Shown piece after piece: positions 55,174 to 64,000 of a stretch of DNA of 64,000 bases. The DNA is from Rhodococcus sp. PAMC28707 (lineage in GTDB: Bacteria > Actinomycetota > Actinomycetes > Mycobacteriales > Mycobacteriaceae). The translations under genes and the position numbers were made by a program. The stretch's first letter is position 1; the number at the start of each line of letters is the position of its first letter. The notes beneath the pieces were generated by a model, which saw only the letters and a program-made list of their open reading frames with translations, made no database searches and was not told the DNA's origin. The stretch covers positions 4,057,501 through 4,121,500 of the forward strand of contig NZ_CP039253.1 in the NCBI RefSeq assembly GCF_004795915.1. Reading direction: 5' to 3'.

Positions 55174-56223
55174 GTGAGTGAACACAGCGAACTTCCAACC
55201 GAACGCATGGTTCGGTCCAGCATGGAGCTTGCGCCTGAGGCCGTTCTCCCGCTACTGGGACCCGCCGACGAGAACCTGCGGACCCTCGAGCAGCTTCTGA
55301 GCGCCGACATCCATGTCCGAGGAAACGTAGTCACTTTGAGTGGCAAGGTCACCGACGTGGCGCTCGCCGAGCGCGTTATTTCCGAGTTGGCAGCCGTCGC
55401 CAAGCGCGCGCAGCCGCTGACCGTCGATGCGGTACGCAGGGCAGTCGGCATGATGACCGAAGGTGTTGCCGAGTCACCGGCCGAAGTGCTGAGCCTGGAC
55501 ATCCTTTCTCGTCGAGGCAAGACCATCCGGCCGAAGACGCTCAATCAGAAGCGCTACGTCGATGCGATCGACACCAACACCATCGTGTTCGGTGTCGGCC
55601 CCGCTGGTACCGGCAAGACCTATTTGGCGATGGCCAAGGCGGTCCAGTCGTTGCAGGCCAAGCAGGTCAGCCGGATCATCTTGACGCGGCCCGCGGTGGA
55701 GGCCGGCGAGCGTCTCGGCTTTCTGCCCGGCACGTTGCACGACAAGATCGATCCGTACCTACGCCCGCTGCACGATGCACTGCACGACATGATGGATGTC
55801 GAGGCGATTCCGAAGCTCATGCAGGCAGGTGTCATCGAGGTCGCTCCGCTGGCGTATATGCGCGGTCGGACCCTCAACGACGCGTTCATCATTCTGGACG
55901 AGGCGCAGAACACCACCGCCGAGCAGATGAAAATGTTCCTCACCAGGCTGGGATTCGGCTCGAAGATCGTCGTGACCGGCGATATCACTCAGGTCGACCT
56001 CCCCGGTGGCGCACGTTCGGGGCTTCGGGCTGCGTCGGAGATACTCAACGACGTCGACGACATTCACTTTGCACAGTTGACCAGTAGCGACGTGGTTCGA
56101 CATCGCCTGGTGTCGGAGATCGTCGACGCTTACGAGCGGTTCGAGTCCACGAACAACCAAGATCTCTCGCTGAGCAATCGGGCACAGCGACGCTCTGGAG
56201 GGCCGCGCTCTGCTCGCCGATAG
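55174..56223 (+). CDS. phoH: PhoH-family ATPase
   Basis: A 349-residue P-loop ATPase linked to RNA metabolism. The N-terminal region is KH-like, then comes Walker A GPAGTGKTYLAMAKAV, TRPAVEAGERLGFLPG and Walker B FIILDEAQNTT. The basic tail ends RRSGGPRSARR. The GTG at 55174 lacks a clear SD; the frame is open upstream to 55030. It heads phoH-ybeY-CBS-era. Confidence 0.93.
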   Translation: MSEHSELPTERMVRSSMELAPEAVLPLLGPADENLRTLEQLLSADIHVRGNVVTLSGKVTDVALAERVISELAAVAKRAQPLTVDAVRRAVGMMTEGVAESPAEVLSLDILSRRGKTIRPKTLNQKRYVDAIDTNTIVFGVGPAGTGKTYLAMAKAVQSLQAKQVSRIILTRPAVEAGERLGFLPGTLHDKIDPYLRPLHDALHDMMDVEAIPKLMQAGVIEVAPLAYMRGRTLNDAFIILDEAQNTTAEQMKMFLTRLGFGSKIVVTGDITQVDLPGGARSGLRAASEILNDVDDIHFAQLTSSDVVRHRLVSEIVDAYERFESTNNQDLSLSNRAQRRSGGPRSARR

Positions 56224-56262
56224 AATCTGCTCGAAAGTCCCTTGTCGAAAGAGTGAGCAGCA

Positions 56263-56805
56263 ATGAGTATCGAGGTGTCCAACGAATCGGGGATGGAAGT
56301 CTCCGAAACGGATCTCGTAAGTGTGGCCCGGTTCGCAATCGCCAGTATGGACGTGCATTCGGCGGCCGAACTGTCGATGGTTCTCGTCGATTCGTCCACC
56401 ATGGCTGACCTGCACATGCGGTGGATGAACTTACCGGGCCCGACGGATGTGATGTCGTTCCCGATGGACGAACTCGAGCCCGGCGGTCGTCCGGATTCTC
56501 CCGAGCCGGGACCGTCGATGCTCGGCGATATCGTCCTGTGCCCGTCCTTCGCCGCAGACCAGGCAGCTGCCGCCGGTCATCCTCTCGAACACGAGTTGGC
56601 ATTACTTACCGTCCACGGTGTCCTGCATCTACTCGGCTACGACCACGCCGAACCGGATGAAGAAAAGGAAATGTTCGCTCTTCAGAATCGCATTCTGGCG
56701 GAGTGGTACGAGGATCTTCGTCGCGCAGAAGAAGCCGAAGTGCAGGCGGCAAGGGACAGTCGACTGCTCGGCAAAACCGGCTTCGTCGGCGGCGACAACC
56801 TGTGA
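56263..56805 (+). CDS. ybeY: Endoribonuclease YbeY (rRNA maturation)
   Basis: A 180-residue zinc-dependent RNase acting in 16S rRNA 3'-end processing and ribosome quality control. The metal motif [11 protein letters not shown] is complete, and [10 protein letters not shown] precedes it. The C-terminal tail [17 protein letters not shown] is longer than in E. coli. The stop overlaps the next gene (GTGA). Confidence 0.96.
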   Translation: MSIEVSNESGMEVSETDLVSVARFAIASMDVHSAAELSMVLVDSSTMADLHMRWMNLPGPTDVMSFPMDELEPGGRPDSPEPGPSMLGDIVLCPSFAADQAAAAGHPLEHELALLTVHGVLHLLGYDHAEPDEEKEMFALQNRILAEWYEDLRRAEEAEVQAARDSRLLGKTGFVGGDNL

Positions 56806-58112
56806 GCGATGCGCCTGCGCTGATAGTGGCAGCAGTCGTCCTCGTACCGATCGCAGGTTTGTTCGCAGCCGTGGATTCGGCATTGAACACCGTCTCGCGG
56901 GCCCGCGTCGAGGACATGGTCAAAGATGGGCGCCCGGGCGCTATCGGCCTTCTCACCATCGTCGCGGACCGCCCTCGATACGTGAATCTGACGGTCCTTC
57001 TTCGCATCCTGTGCGAAATCGTTGCCACAGTTCTACTCGCGGGTGGGCTGATAGGTGTTCTCGACGAAACGATCGCGCTTCTCGTGACTGCCGTCGTGAT
57101 GGTGTTGGTCAGTTACATTGTCATCGGTGTCGGTCCCAGAACGCTCGGGCGCCAACACGCGTACTCGATTGCACTGTTCGCGGCACTTCCGTTGAGAGGC
57201 CTCGGCTGGATTCTCGGTCCGGTGAGCCGCGTGCTGATCTTCATCGGTAACGCGATCACGCCGGGGCGCGGATTCCACAACGGCCCGTTCGCATCCGAGA
57301 TCGAACTGCGTGAATTGGTCGACATGGCCCGTGAGCGTGGAGTGGTTGCTGACGACGAGCGCCGAATGATTCAGTCCGTCTTCGAACTCGGTGATACCTC
57401 GGCGCGCGAGGTGATGGTTCCGCGGCCGGAAATGGTGTGGATCGAGTCCGACAAGTCAGCGGGACAGGCGACTTCGCTCGCCGTGCGCAGTGGGCATTCC
57501 CGGATTCCGGTGATCGGTGAGAACGTCGACGACATCATCGGCGTCGTGTACCTGAAAGATCTTGTGCAGCAGACGTACTACTCCACCGATGGCGGACGCG
57601 GTGTGAAGGTTACCGACGTCATGAGGCCGGCAGTATTCGTACCGGACTCCAAGCCGTTGGATAGTTTGCTCGCCGAAATGCAGCGTGACCGTAAGCACAT
57701 GGCCGTGCTCATCGACGAATACGGTGGAACTGCGGGGCTGGTCACCATCGAGGATGTGTTGGAGGAAATCGTCGGAGAGATCGCCGACGAGTACGACGCT
57801 GGTGAAGTTGCCCCTATCGAAGACTTGGGTGACGGACGCTATCGGGTATCTGCGCGCGTACCACTCGATGACGTCGGCGAGTTGTTCGACATCGACATCG
57901 AATCCGAGGATGTCGACACTGTCGGTGGTCTCCTGGGTTACGAGCTCGGACGAGTACCGCTTCCAGGCTCGCGTGTGCAGTCGCACGGCTTGGCATTCAC
58001 CGGCGAAGGCGGCGCCGATCAGAAGGGTCGAGTGCGAGTGACGACCGTTCTGGTGGAGAGGTTCGAGAACGATCACGATGAGGAATCGTCGACAGAAGCG
58101 TCCGATGCCTGA
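56802..58112 (+). CDS. CNNM/HlyC-type membrane protein with CBS pair and CorC_HlyC domain
   Basis: A 436-residue protein. The N-terminal DUF21-like membrane domain has about four helices ([20 protein letters not shown] and on). Two CBS repeats ([23 protein letters not shown] with [17 protein letters not shown]) are followed by a CorC_HlyC tail. Related proteins handle Mg2+ or Co2+ efflux. The GTG overlaps the ybeY stop, and era follows 68 nt later. Confidence 0.92.
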   Translation: MSDAPALIVAAVVLVPIAGLFAAVDSALNTVSRARVEDMVKDGRPGAIGLLTIVADRPRYVNLTVLLRILCEIVATVLLAGGLIGVLDETIALLVTAVVMVLVSYIVIGVGPRTLGRQHAYSIALFAALPLRGLGWILGPVSRVLIFIGNAITPGRGFHNGPFASEIELRELVDMARERGVVADDERRMIQSVFELGDTSAREVMVPRPEMVWIESDKSAGQATSLAVRSGHSRIPVIGENVDDIIGVVYLKDLVQQTYYSTDGGRGVKVTDVMRPAVFVPDSKPLDSLLAEMQRDRKHMAVLIDEYGGTAGLVTIEDVLEEIVGEIADEYDAGEVAPIEDLGDGRYRVSARVPLDDVGELFDIDIESEDVDTVGGLLGYELGRVPLPGSRVQSHGLAFTGEGGADQKGRVRVTTVLVERFENDHDEESSTEASDA

Positions 58113-58180
58113 GCTGTGCGGCAGAACGAATACAACCATCCCGGCCGCATCGCGCGGCGGGAAGAGCTGGGAGGTGCTCG

Positions 58181-59095
58181 ATGTCTGATTCGAGCGAAGA
58201 AGATTTTCGGTCCGGGTTCATTTGTTTCGTAGGTCGGCCGAACACCGGAAAGTCGACGCTGACCAACGCACTCGTCGGTTCCAAGATCGCGATCACTTCA
58301 TCGCGTCCGCAGACCACGCGCCACACCATTCGTGGGATCGTTCACCGCGAGAATGCGCAGTTGATTCTCGTCGACACCCCTGGATTGCACCGTCCTAGAA
58401 CACTTCTCGGACAGCGACTCAATGATCTGGTGCAGGACACGTATTCCGAGGTCGACGTCATCGGACTGTGCATCCCCGCCGACGAAAAGATCGGGCCGGG
58501 TGATCGTTGGATTCTCGAGCAGGTTCGCCACATCTCGCCGAAGACGACGCTGATCGGCATCGTGACCAAGATCGACAAGGTCAAGAAAGAACGCGTCGTT
58601 CAGCAGCTCATGGCTCTGTCGAAGTTGCTGGGGGAGAGCAGCCACGTGATTCCGGTGTCTGCCGAATCGGGTGAGCAGGTGGAGAAGCTGGTCTCTCTAC
58701 TCGCCTCCGAATTGCCACCCGGCCCTGCCTTCTACCCGGACGGGGAACTGACGGACGAGCCAGAAGAAATCCTGATGGCGGAGTTGATCAGAGAGGCCGC
58801 GCTCGAAGGAATTCGCGACGAACTTCCCCACTCGCTAGCCGTCGTCATCGATGAGATCACTCCTCGCGAGGGCCACGACAACATGCTCGACGTCCACGCA
58901 ATCCTTTACATCGAACGCTCGAGCCAGAAGGCGATCATCATCGGCAAGGGTGGTGCTCGGTTGAAAGAGGTCGGTACCAACTCGCGCTTGCAGATCGAAA
59001 AGCTACTCGGTACTCGCATCTACCTCGACCTGCACGTCAAGATCGCCAAGGACTGGCAGACCGATCCCAAGCAGATGGGCAAGCTCGGGTTTTGA
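58181..59095 (+). CDS. era: GTPase Era (16S rRNA-binding ribosome assembly factor)
   Basis: A 304-residue protein. G1 is GRPNTGKSTL, G2 is TTRHTIRG, G3 is DTPGLH and G4 is TKID. The C-terminal KH domain has IIIGKGGARLKEVGTNSR and ends LGF. The SD GGGAGG stands upstream of ATG 58181. In mycobacteria recO and uppS follow soon after; here era is followed by unrelated small genes. The region 59096-59296 shows no supported gene. Confidence 0.96.
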   Translation: MSDSSEEDFRSGFICFVGRPNTGKSTLTNALVGSKIAITSSRPQTTRHTIRGIVHRENAQLILVDTPGLHRPRTLLGQRLNDLVQDTYSEVDVIGLCIPADEKIGPGDRWILEQVRHISPKTTLIGIVTKIDKVKKERVVQQLMALSKLLGESSHVIPVSAESGEQVEKLVSLLASELPPGPAFYPDGELTDEPEEILMAELIREAALEGIRDELPHSLAVVIDEITPREGHDNMLDVHAILYIERSSQKAIIIGKGGARLKEVGTNSRLQIEKLLGTRIYLDLHVKIAKDWQTDPKQMGKLGF

Positions 59096-59296
59096 TTCGA
59101 TCGGGCCGAGCCCGCCGCTGGATCGCGCGCTCGGTTGGATCGAATGGTGTTCGAGGAGCGTGTGCACGTGGTTGCGCCGACGAGATCGGCAACTATGGTG
59201 ATGCCTGTGCCGGGGTCCGCGCATCCGCTGCACGACGTGATGTAGCTCCAGGACAAGCGTTCCTTCCTTTTGCAGACCCCGGTCGCAGCACAGAAA

Positions 59297-59677
59297 TCAG
59301 CTCATTGCCTTGGCTTTCAACGCTTCGAATTCGGATTGGTTGATGGTGCCGGCGTCGAGCAGCGCCTTGGCGTCGGCGATGTGCTCTGCAGAGGACTTTC
59401 CGGCGACCTCTCGGATGTATCGGTCGGTTGCCTCCTTCGAAGACTGCTGTGCCTCGATGTGTCGAGTCGTCATACCGCGACCGCGCACGATCACATAGAC
59501 GAAGGCCGTGAGGTACGGAATTACGACAAGCAGGATGATCCAAATGACCTTGACGAAACCGGACATGGTGCGGTCGCGGAAGAGGTCGGCGACAATTTGG
59601 AAAAGAATCATCAAATACGCCACGAACGCGAACACGATCAGTGTGTACCACATCAGTTCCCAGAATGAATCGATCAT
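59297..59677 (-). CDS. PLDc_N / SHOCT-domain membrane protein
   Basis: A 126-residue protein. Two N-terminal membrane helices (YTLIVFAFVAYLMILFQIVA and VIWIILLVVIPYLTAFVYVI) form a PLDc_N-type module. A C-terminal SHOCT motif follows (HIADAKALLDAGTINQSEFE). SHOCT helices are found at the ends of many small actinobacterial membrane proteins; the function is unknown. The SD GAAGGAG lies 9 nt before the ATG at 59677, excluding the longer frame upstream. Confidence 0.85.
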   Translation of the reverse strand: MIDSFWELMWYTLIVFAFVAYLMILFQIVADLFRDRTMSGFVKVIWIILLVVIPYLTAFVYVIVRGRGMTTRHIEAQQSSKEATDRYIREVAGKSSAEHIADAKALLDAGTINQSEFEALKAKAMS

Positions 59678-59843
59678 GTTTCGAACTCCTTCGAACTTGG
59701 GCATCGGCCTGCGAGACTCGGCCGATGGTCGCGACTCGGGGTGACGGACAGCTGGTTCGAGCTCTCTCGACGATCCAACTCTAAAATTTCTCGGGGGCCG
59801 TGGCGTCATCCGAGGCGGGTGAGGTCTGCGCCAATTATTGGTC

Positions 59844-60152
59844 CTACTTCGGAGTCGACTTGCGTGACCGCGCCCGACGCGGCGGATCGTGTTTCTCTGT
59901 CGGCGCGCTGTCGGCAGCCTCGGAAGGGGCGTCCCGCCAGCTGATCTCGATTTCGATCTCGGTTTCGTCTCCGTCCACTTCGATCTCGAGTTCCCACCGA
60001 ACGCGATCGGCGACGACGATCGATATCGAGTCGCCACCCGAACCCATCTCCACTTGCGAACCGCTGGCGAGAGCGTGGCCGAGCGCGATGATTCGTTCTG
60101 CCACCTCCTTGCGGGAGATTTCGGATACGCGTTTGAATTCCAACTTTGCCAT
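59844..60152 (-). CDS. Amphi-Trp domain-containing protein
   Basis: A 102-residue protein opening MAKLEFKRVSEISRKEVAER, with a core of alternating acidic/hydrophobic strands ending EIEISWRD, which is the amphi-Trp pattern. The tail is basic (PPRRARSRKSTPK). No function is known. An AGGAG SD lies 7 nt before the ATG. It is oriented with the SHOCT gene, 166 nt apart. The region 60153-60419 up to the next gene shows nothing further. Confidence 0.75.
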   Translation of the reverse strand: MAKLEFKRVSEISRKEVAERIIALGHALASGSQVEMGSGGDSISIVVADRVRWELEIEVDGDETEIEIEISWRDAPSEAADSAPTEKHDPPRRARSRKSTPK

Positions 60153-60419
60153 CGTGACTCCTGACTTCGATGTGCAGCGGATACTCGAAACTTCTCTCAC
60201 ACGGAAGGCTGCCATCAGGGGCATCGGCCGCACCGTGATCCGTTGGTTTCGACCCTATATCTTGCCGGGCCACGTGTGGGTGGACCGAAGGCGAATACCG
60301 CTTCTCGAAAAGAATGTCACCCGATACGAATGATGCAGTTGCGCGCTGAGCCGCGGAAGGTCATCGATGAGGGAGCAGTTGCTTGGCCCTGATTGTGCCC
60401 ACCGGAGAAGAGGCCGAAC

Positions 60420-61772
60420 ATGGATTCATCAGGCTCCGAACAACCACTCAGCGCGACCGAGCGGGGGGAGCTCGACCGTCTGCGGCGAGAGCTGGCCGAA
60501 CTGCGCGAGGAGCTCACACCGGCCGCGGTAACTCGAACCCGGGCCGGACACTCGACAGCGCGCTGGATCGCAGCGATCCTGCTTCTGGTTTTGGTCGCAG
60601 TTCTGGGCTTCTCCGCCGTACTTGCCAGGTTTACTCGCAGCGAAGTTCTCGATGCCGACCGTTATGTCGAGACGGTGACGCCGCTGGGTTCGAATCCGGT
60701 GCTGCAGGGTGAGCTCGCAGATCAAATCACGAACGAGATCATGACGCGTCTCGATGTCGAGTCGATAACCGCCGAGGCCCTGACCTCGATCACCGAGAAT
60801 GCTCCTCGCGTGCCACCCGCGGTTGTCGGTCTCGCCCCGGTCATCGCGGACCAGGCCGAGTCGTTCGTGCACAAGACAGTGGAGTCTCTGGTGTCCTCCG
60901 ACGAATTCGAAACACTGTGGATCAAGGCCAATCGGGAGGCGCATCAAGCCCTGACAGCCGTGCTGACCGGCAACACCCGAGCGGCCGTCGGGGTCAGTGA
61001 CGAAGGTACGGTGAGTATTTCGCTGGCCCCGATCATCGACAAGGTGCGCGCCAAGCTGACCGAGCGTGGATTCGCGTTCGCGGAGAAAATACCGTCGATC
61101 GACAAGTCTTTCGTACTGTTTCAGGCCCCCGACCTGGTCAAGGCGCAGCGCGTAACATCGTTGCTGGACAAAGCATCCGGGGTTCTTCCATGGTTGACCC
61201 TGCTCGCAGCGGTGGGCGCGGTATGGGTTAGCCCGAAGGGCATGCGCCGACGGGCAGGTGCGCTCGTCGGAGTCAGCCTGGCTGTGGCCATGGCGCTGCT
61301 CGCCGTCGCGATCAGCATCGGTCGGTTGCTGTATCTCGATGCGGTCCCCGCCGATGTGTTGTCCCCGCAAGCAGCGACGGTACTGATCGACACACTCCTG
61401 GTGCCGCTCGAGACGACCTTGCGCGCGGTATTCGTGCTTGCGGTGGTGATCGCAATCGTCGGTTATCTCACCGGTTCATCAGGATCGGCAGTAGCGGTTC
61501 GCTCCGCATACGGCAAAGGTACCGACGCGATCAGGGGTCGTGCAGGCGGACGGGCACCGAATCGGTTCGAGTCCGTGGTCTCGCAGTTGCGGCTCCCTCT
61601 TCGTGCGGGGATCGTCGCGATCGCGGTGATGACACTGGTGTTGTGGAAATACCCCTCCGGTGCTGTCGCGGCAGTGACAGTGGTCGTCGCCGTCGCAGCT
61701 CTGCTGGTAGTGGAGCTGATTGCACGGCCCGCGCTCGGTGAGGTTTCGCCGGAAGACGGTCGACCGACATGA
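60420..61772 (+). CDS. Multi-helix membrane protein of unknown function
   Basis: A 450-residue protein. A short coiled-coil-like N-terminus (GELDRLRRELAELREELT) is followed by one membrane helix at about 58-78, a long extracytoplasmic domain (about 80-260) with many acidic and Val residues, and a C-terminal block of four or five helices. This layout is seen in uncharacterised actinobacterial integral membrane proteins. The ATG at 60420 has GAAGAGG upstream. It is followed by the antiporter gene 85 nt later, in the same direction. Confidence 0.7.
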   Translation: MDSSGSEQPLSATERGELDRLRRELAELREELTPAAVTRTRAGHSTARWIAAILLLVLVAVLGFSAVLARFTRSEVLDADRYVETVTPLGSNPVLQGELADQITNEIMTRLDVESITAEALTSITENAPRVPPAVVGLAPVIADQAESFVHKTVESLVSSDEFETLWIKANREAHQALTAVLTGNTRAAVGVSDEGTVSISLAPIIDKVRAKLTERGFAFAEKIPSIDKSFVLFQAPDLVKAQRVTSLLDKASGVLPWLTLLAAVGAVWVSPKGMRRRAGALVGVSLAVAMALLAVAISIGRLLYLDAVPADVLSPQAATVLIDTLLVPLETTLRAVFVLAVVIAIVGYLTGSSGSAVAVRSAYGKGTDAIRGRAGGRAPNRFESVVSQLRLPLRAGIVAIAVMTLVLWKYPSGAVAAVTVVVAVAALLVVELIARPALGEVSPEDGRPT

Positions 61773-61857
61773 TGCGGAACCTGTTCGAGGACAGCATGTT
61801 CGAGACGGCATGTCCGGATGCTGCCGAATGTCCGAGACAGTTCGGAGGTGTACGGCC

Positions 61858-63069
61858 ATGACATGGGCGGTGCCCGCCATCGCTGGTCTCCTGATCGCGT
61901 TTGCCGCGATCTCGGGACGCATCGACGGAACCCCGATCACTGCGCCGATCGTCTTCACCGTCGGAGGCTTGGCGCTGGGTGTAACAGGGTCCGATTTGAT
62001 CGAACTGGATTACGCCGGTGAAGCGGTCAAACTTCTCGCCGAACTGACGCTCGGGTTGGTGTTGTTCGTCGACGCCTCGCGCATCGACTTCGCCGCACTA
62101 CGGCACCAGCTTGCGCTGCCTGCCCGACTGCTCGCGTTCGGGCTTCCAGGGACGATCGCAGTCGGAGTCGCTGCTGCACTGATGATCTTCGATTTCTCGC
62201 TACCCGAAGCGATTCTGCTCGCAGTGATTCTTGCCCCCACCGATGCCGCGCTTGGGAAGGCGGTCGTGACTCTGCCGTCGCTACCGACGGTGGTCCGTCA
62301 AGGTCTCAACGTCGAGAGTGGGCTGAACGACGGCATCTGCGTGCCGATCTTCTTGGTCGTGCTTGCGATTGCCCACACGGAGACCGGAACGATCGGAGGT
62401 GGTGCCGCCGCCGTCCTGGTTCTCGAGCAGATCGGCTACGGTGTCGCCGCCGGTATCGTTGCTGGGGTCGTTGCGGGAACTGTGCTCGTCCTCGCCGGAC
62501 GTCGAAACTCGATAGACCCGTTCTGGGTTCAGATCGTCCCGGTAGCGGCTGCTGCACTCGCCTATACCGCGGCCGTCGGGGTCGGTGGCTCCGGGTTCAT
62601 CGCAGCATTCGTCGGGGGGCTGGCGTTCGGAGTGATCCGCAGGCGGGCCGGCGGCGACGTGTCATACCTGATCGAGGAATTCGGGGATCTTTCCAGCGCA
62701 GTGACATTCATCGTCTACGGTGCTGTCTTGCTCGGGCCCGCACTCGGTAGTTTGTCCTGGGCCGTGCTCGGGTACGCCGTGGTGAGCCTCACCGTGGTCC
62801 GCATGTTGCCCGTCGCAGGGGCAATGATCGGTCTGCACGCCCGGGCGCCCACCGTTGGGTTCGTCGGGTGGTTCGGGCCGCGTGGTCTCGCTACTATCGT
62901 CTTCGTCATCCTCATCGTCGAAGAACCTCACGAATTGCCCCACGAGAGTCTTCTACTGACCACCGCGGTGATCACGATCGGGCTTTCCGTTGTGGCCCAT
63001 GGACTTACCGCGGCCCCGCTCGCCGGGCGATACTCGAGGTGGTATCGATCGTCCTCTCAGCGCACGTGA
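61858..63069 (+). CDS. Cation/proton antiporter (CPA1, Na+/H+ exchanger-like)
   Basis: A 403-residue transporter with about 12 helices. The unwound-helix region is VILAPTDAALGKAV and the Asp-containing helix has NVESGLNDGICVPIFLV, both hallmarks of CPA1 exchangers. GWFGPRGLATIVFVILIVEE is the conserved late segment. The ATG has GGAGG 9 nt upstream. Na+ (or K+) extrusion would bear on salt stress. The 3' end overlaps the minus-strand frame 63005-63253 by 65 bp. Confidence 0.88.
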   Translation: MTWAVPAIAGLLIAFAAISGRIDGTPITAPIVFTVGGLALGVTGSDLIELDYAGEAVKLLAELTLGLVLFVDASRIDFAALRHQLALPARLLAFGLPGTIAVGVAAALMIFDFSLPEAILLAVILAPTDAALGKAVVTLPSLPTVVRQGLNVESGLNDGICVPIFLVVLAIAHTETGTIGGGAAAVLVLEQIGYGVAAGIVAGVVAGTVLVLAGRRNSIDPFWVQIVPVAAAALAYTAAVGVGGSGFIAAFVGGLAFGVIRRRAGGDVSYLIEEFGDLSSAVTFIVYGAVLLGPALGSLSWAVLGYAVVSLTVVRMLPVAGAMIGLHARAPTVGFVGWFGPRGLATIVFVILIVEEPHELPHESLLLTTAVITIGLSVVAHGLTAAPLAGRYSRWYRSSSQRT

Positions 63070-63253
63070 CCGACTCGCTGCGGCCGACCACCACGATCGG
63101 CGCTGATACCGCCAAGGCCAGCGAGATCCATCGGATCGCACCACGACTGGTAAGGAACCAGAAGAACGCCGCGACCCCGACGACGAGGGCACCGACCGTC
63201 ACCGCGAGCAACGCCAGCGTCCGTGCGCCCGCGAACGCGACGAGTACAGCCAC
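63005..63253 (-). CDS. Small membrane protein, possibly with a frameshifted start
   Basis: From GTG 63253 the frame gives 82 residues with two helices (ARTLALLAVTVGALVVGVAA and WISLALAVSAPIVVV). The frame is open, and looks coding, back to 63331 (reading TTNKRPSVSQRWAARAAFGA), but the only good start, ATG 63335 with GGAGG at 63343-63347, is one base out of phase. A single indel just after that ATG would restore an about 110-residue protein. It could be a real frameshift, a sequencing error, or a shorter gene. Confidence 0.45.
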   Translation of the reverse strand: MAVLVAFAGARTLALLAVTVGALVVGVAAFFWFLTSRGAIRWISLALAVSAPIVVVGRSESVTCAERTIDTTSSIARRAGPR

Positions 63254-63410
63254 CGCACCGATCGCCGCGCCGAAAGCGGCCCGTGCCGCCCAGCGCTGGC
63301 TGACGGAAGGGCGTTTGTTCGTAGTGAAGACTCATAACCACACCTCCGTGATCGGCATGCTTCTACATCGACCGTGTCCTCGATGCTAGTGGCAGGTGCC
63401 CGCTCCCACC

Positions 63411-64000
63411 TCACGAATCTCCCTTCGTCGAGGGATCGGTGCGCTCGGGAACCAACGCGGGTTCGGGACCGCGAAGAACCCGGCCGATCGTTCCTTCGTC
63501 GAGGGCGAGAGCCTTGGTGACAGCAGCGGCACCGACGATGATGACGGAGTACCCGAACAGCCAGCTGATCGAAGTGAATACCAGACCCCATTGGCCGAAT
63601 TGCGCTTCTGCGGTCTCGGTGATTCGGGGGAGGACGACGCGTCCTCCGGCGCGAAAAGCAGTGAGCCCCGCCGCGGTGAGAGCGCCGGTAGCCCACAGCA
63701 CTCGGCCGGATACCCAGCCTCCTGTGAGCAGATGCGGGGTGAGTACCCACACGAACAGCCATACGGCGAACTCCACCACAAGCGCCAGGGGTCTGCCGAC
63801 GAACCTGAGCTCGGCAACCGAGCGGGCGATTCCGAGCAGCGGTACCGACATGGCGACTGTGAACAGGACTGCCATCCACCGCCAAGCATGATTGAGACCA
63901 CTCGGCGGCATGTTCCAGATTTTCGCGTAGATCCGGGTGAGGGTGCGAGCGAACGAGGTGCCGCTGATGACGACCATCAGTAGTCCCACGACGCCGAACG
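63411..64000 (-). CDS. YihY/BrkB-like envelope membrane protein, C-terminal part (cut by window end)
   Basis: The frame is open to the last base, so the N-terminus is outside. The visible 190 or so residues have ISGTSFARTLTRIYAKIWNM, several membrane helices, and a final hydrophobic segment before a polar tail. The SFARTLTRxYAKIW stretch and helix spacing recall YihY/virulence factor BrkB family proteins, but I am not certain. The start at 63989 within the window is only an internal GTG. Confidence 0.55.
   Translation of the reverse strand, partial: FGVVGLLMVVISGTSFARTLTRIYAKIWNMPPSGLNHAWRWMAVLFTVAMSVPLLGIARSVAELRFVGRPLALVVEFAVWLFVWVLTPHLLTGGWVSGRVLWATGALTAAGLTAFRAGGRVVLPRITETAEAQFGQWGLVFTSISWLFGYSVIIVGAAAVTKALALDEGTIGRVLRGPEPALVPERTDPSTKGDS

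Noticed and set aside
59096-59296. Possible 34-codon ORF after era (ATG 59143)
   Set aside because: No SD, no motif and no coupling; coding could not be supported.
63057-63341. 94-codon minus-strand ORF starting next to a good SD
   Set aside because: After about 17 codons the product becomes Arg/Gly-rich and unlike a protein, while the frame one base away is hydrophobic and plausible; treated as a probable frameshift of the 63005 gene.
1-64000. tRNA, rRNA, CRISPR, insertion sequence or prophage features
   Set aside because: I looked for cloverleaf-like segments, regular direct repeats, transposase motifs and terminal repeats and found none I could support.

Overview
The window is high-GC actinobacterial DNA with a gene order close to that of Mycobacterium tuberculosis (proB ... 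rbsK ... proA, MoxR/VWA pair, nadD-rsfS-gpgP-octT-degV, comEA-comEC-holA, rpsT, lepA, subI-cysTWA, cysH-sir, hemW, hrcA-dnaJ-rsmE, phoH-ybeY-CBS-era). Mycolata-type genes (glucosyl-3-phosphoglycerate phosphatase, diglucosylglycerate octanoyltransferase) with ectABC and an ectoine-hydrolase cluster suggest Nocardiaceae, most likely Rhodococcus or a close relative. This is inferred from content and order only. I saw no rRNA, tRNA, CRISPR array, insertion sequence or prophage.

Region 1 (1-21.3 kb) lies between proB and proA. It holds a sirtuin, the ectoine biosynthesis genes on the minus strand (ectA and ectB in one unbroken reading frame, then ectC), a RecQ-type helicase, a rbsK-lysR pair, and then about 12.8 kb of plus-strand genes that I read as an ectoine catabolic cluster. 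That cluster encodes a class III aminotransferase (DoeD-like), an FAD/4Fe-4S oxidoreductase, an aldehyde dehydrogenase (DoeC-like), a GntR/FCD regulator, an M24-fold ectoine hydrolase (DoeA/EutD-like), a class I aminotransferase, an M20 deacylase, an MHS-type transporter and a D-2-hydroxyacid dehydrogenase. Near-identical palindromes precede the aminotransferase and the hydrolase and look like a shared GntR operator. Synthesis and breakdown of the same osmolyte therefore sit side by side, and the breakdown set differs from the proteobacterial doe/eut sets.

Region 2 (21.4-39.1 kb) is conserved housekeeping: proA, a MoxR/VWA pair, nadD-rsfS-gpgP-octT-degV joined by 4- to 14-nt overlaps, comEA-comEC, holA, rpsT, aqpZ, an orphan PemK-like protein, lepA, a nitronate monooxygenase-like gene and a GH15 trehalase-like gene.

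Region 3 (39.1-49.5 kb) is sulfate assimilation: subI-cysT-cysW-cysA (plus) convergent with sir-cysH-cysD-cysN-sirohydrochlorin chelatase (minus). Each operon is preceded by a 30-codon, Cys-containing leader ORF placed 7 nt after a -10-like element. These are probable leaderless cysteine-responsive attenuators.

Region 4 (49.5-64 kb) has hemW, a small conserved gene, hrcA-dnaJ-rsmE-hydrolase, phoH-ybeY-CBS protein-era, then an accessory tail of membrane and small proteins: a PLDc_N/SHOCT protein, an amphi-Trp protein, a large membrane protein, a CPA1-type antiporter, a possibly frameshifted small membrane gene and a truncated YihY-like gene at the edge.
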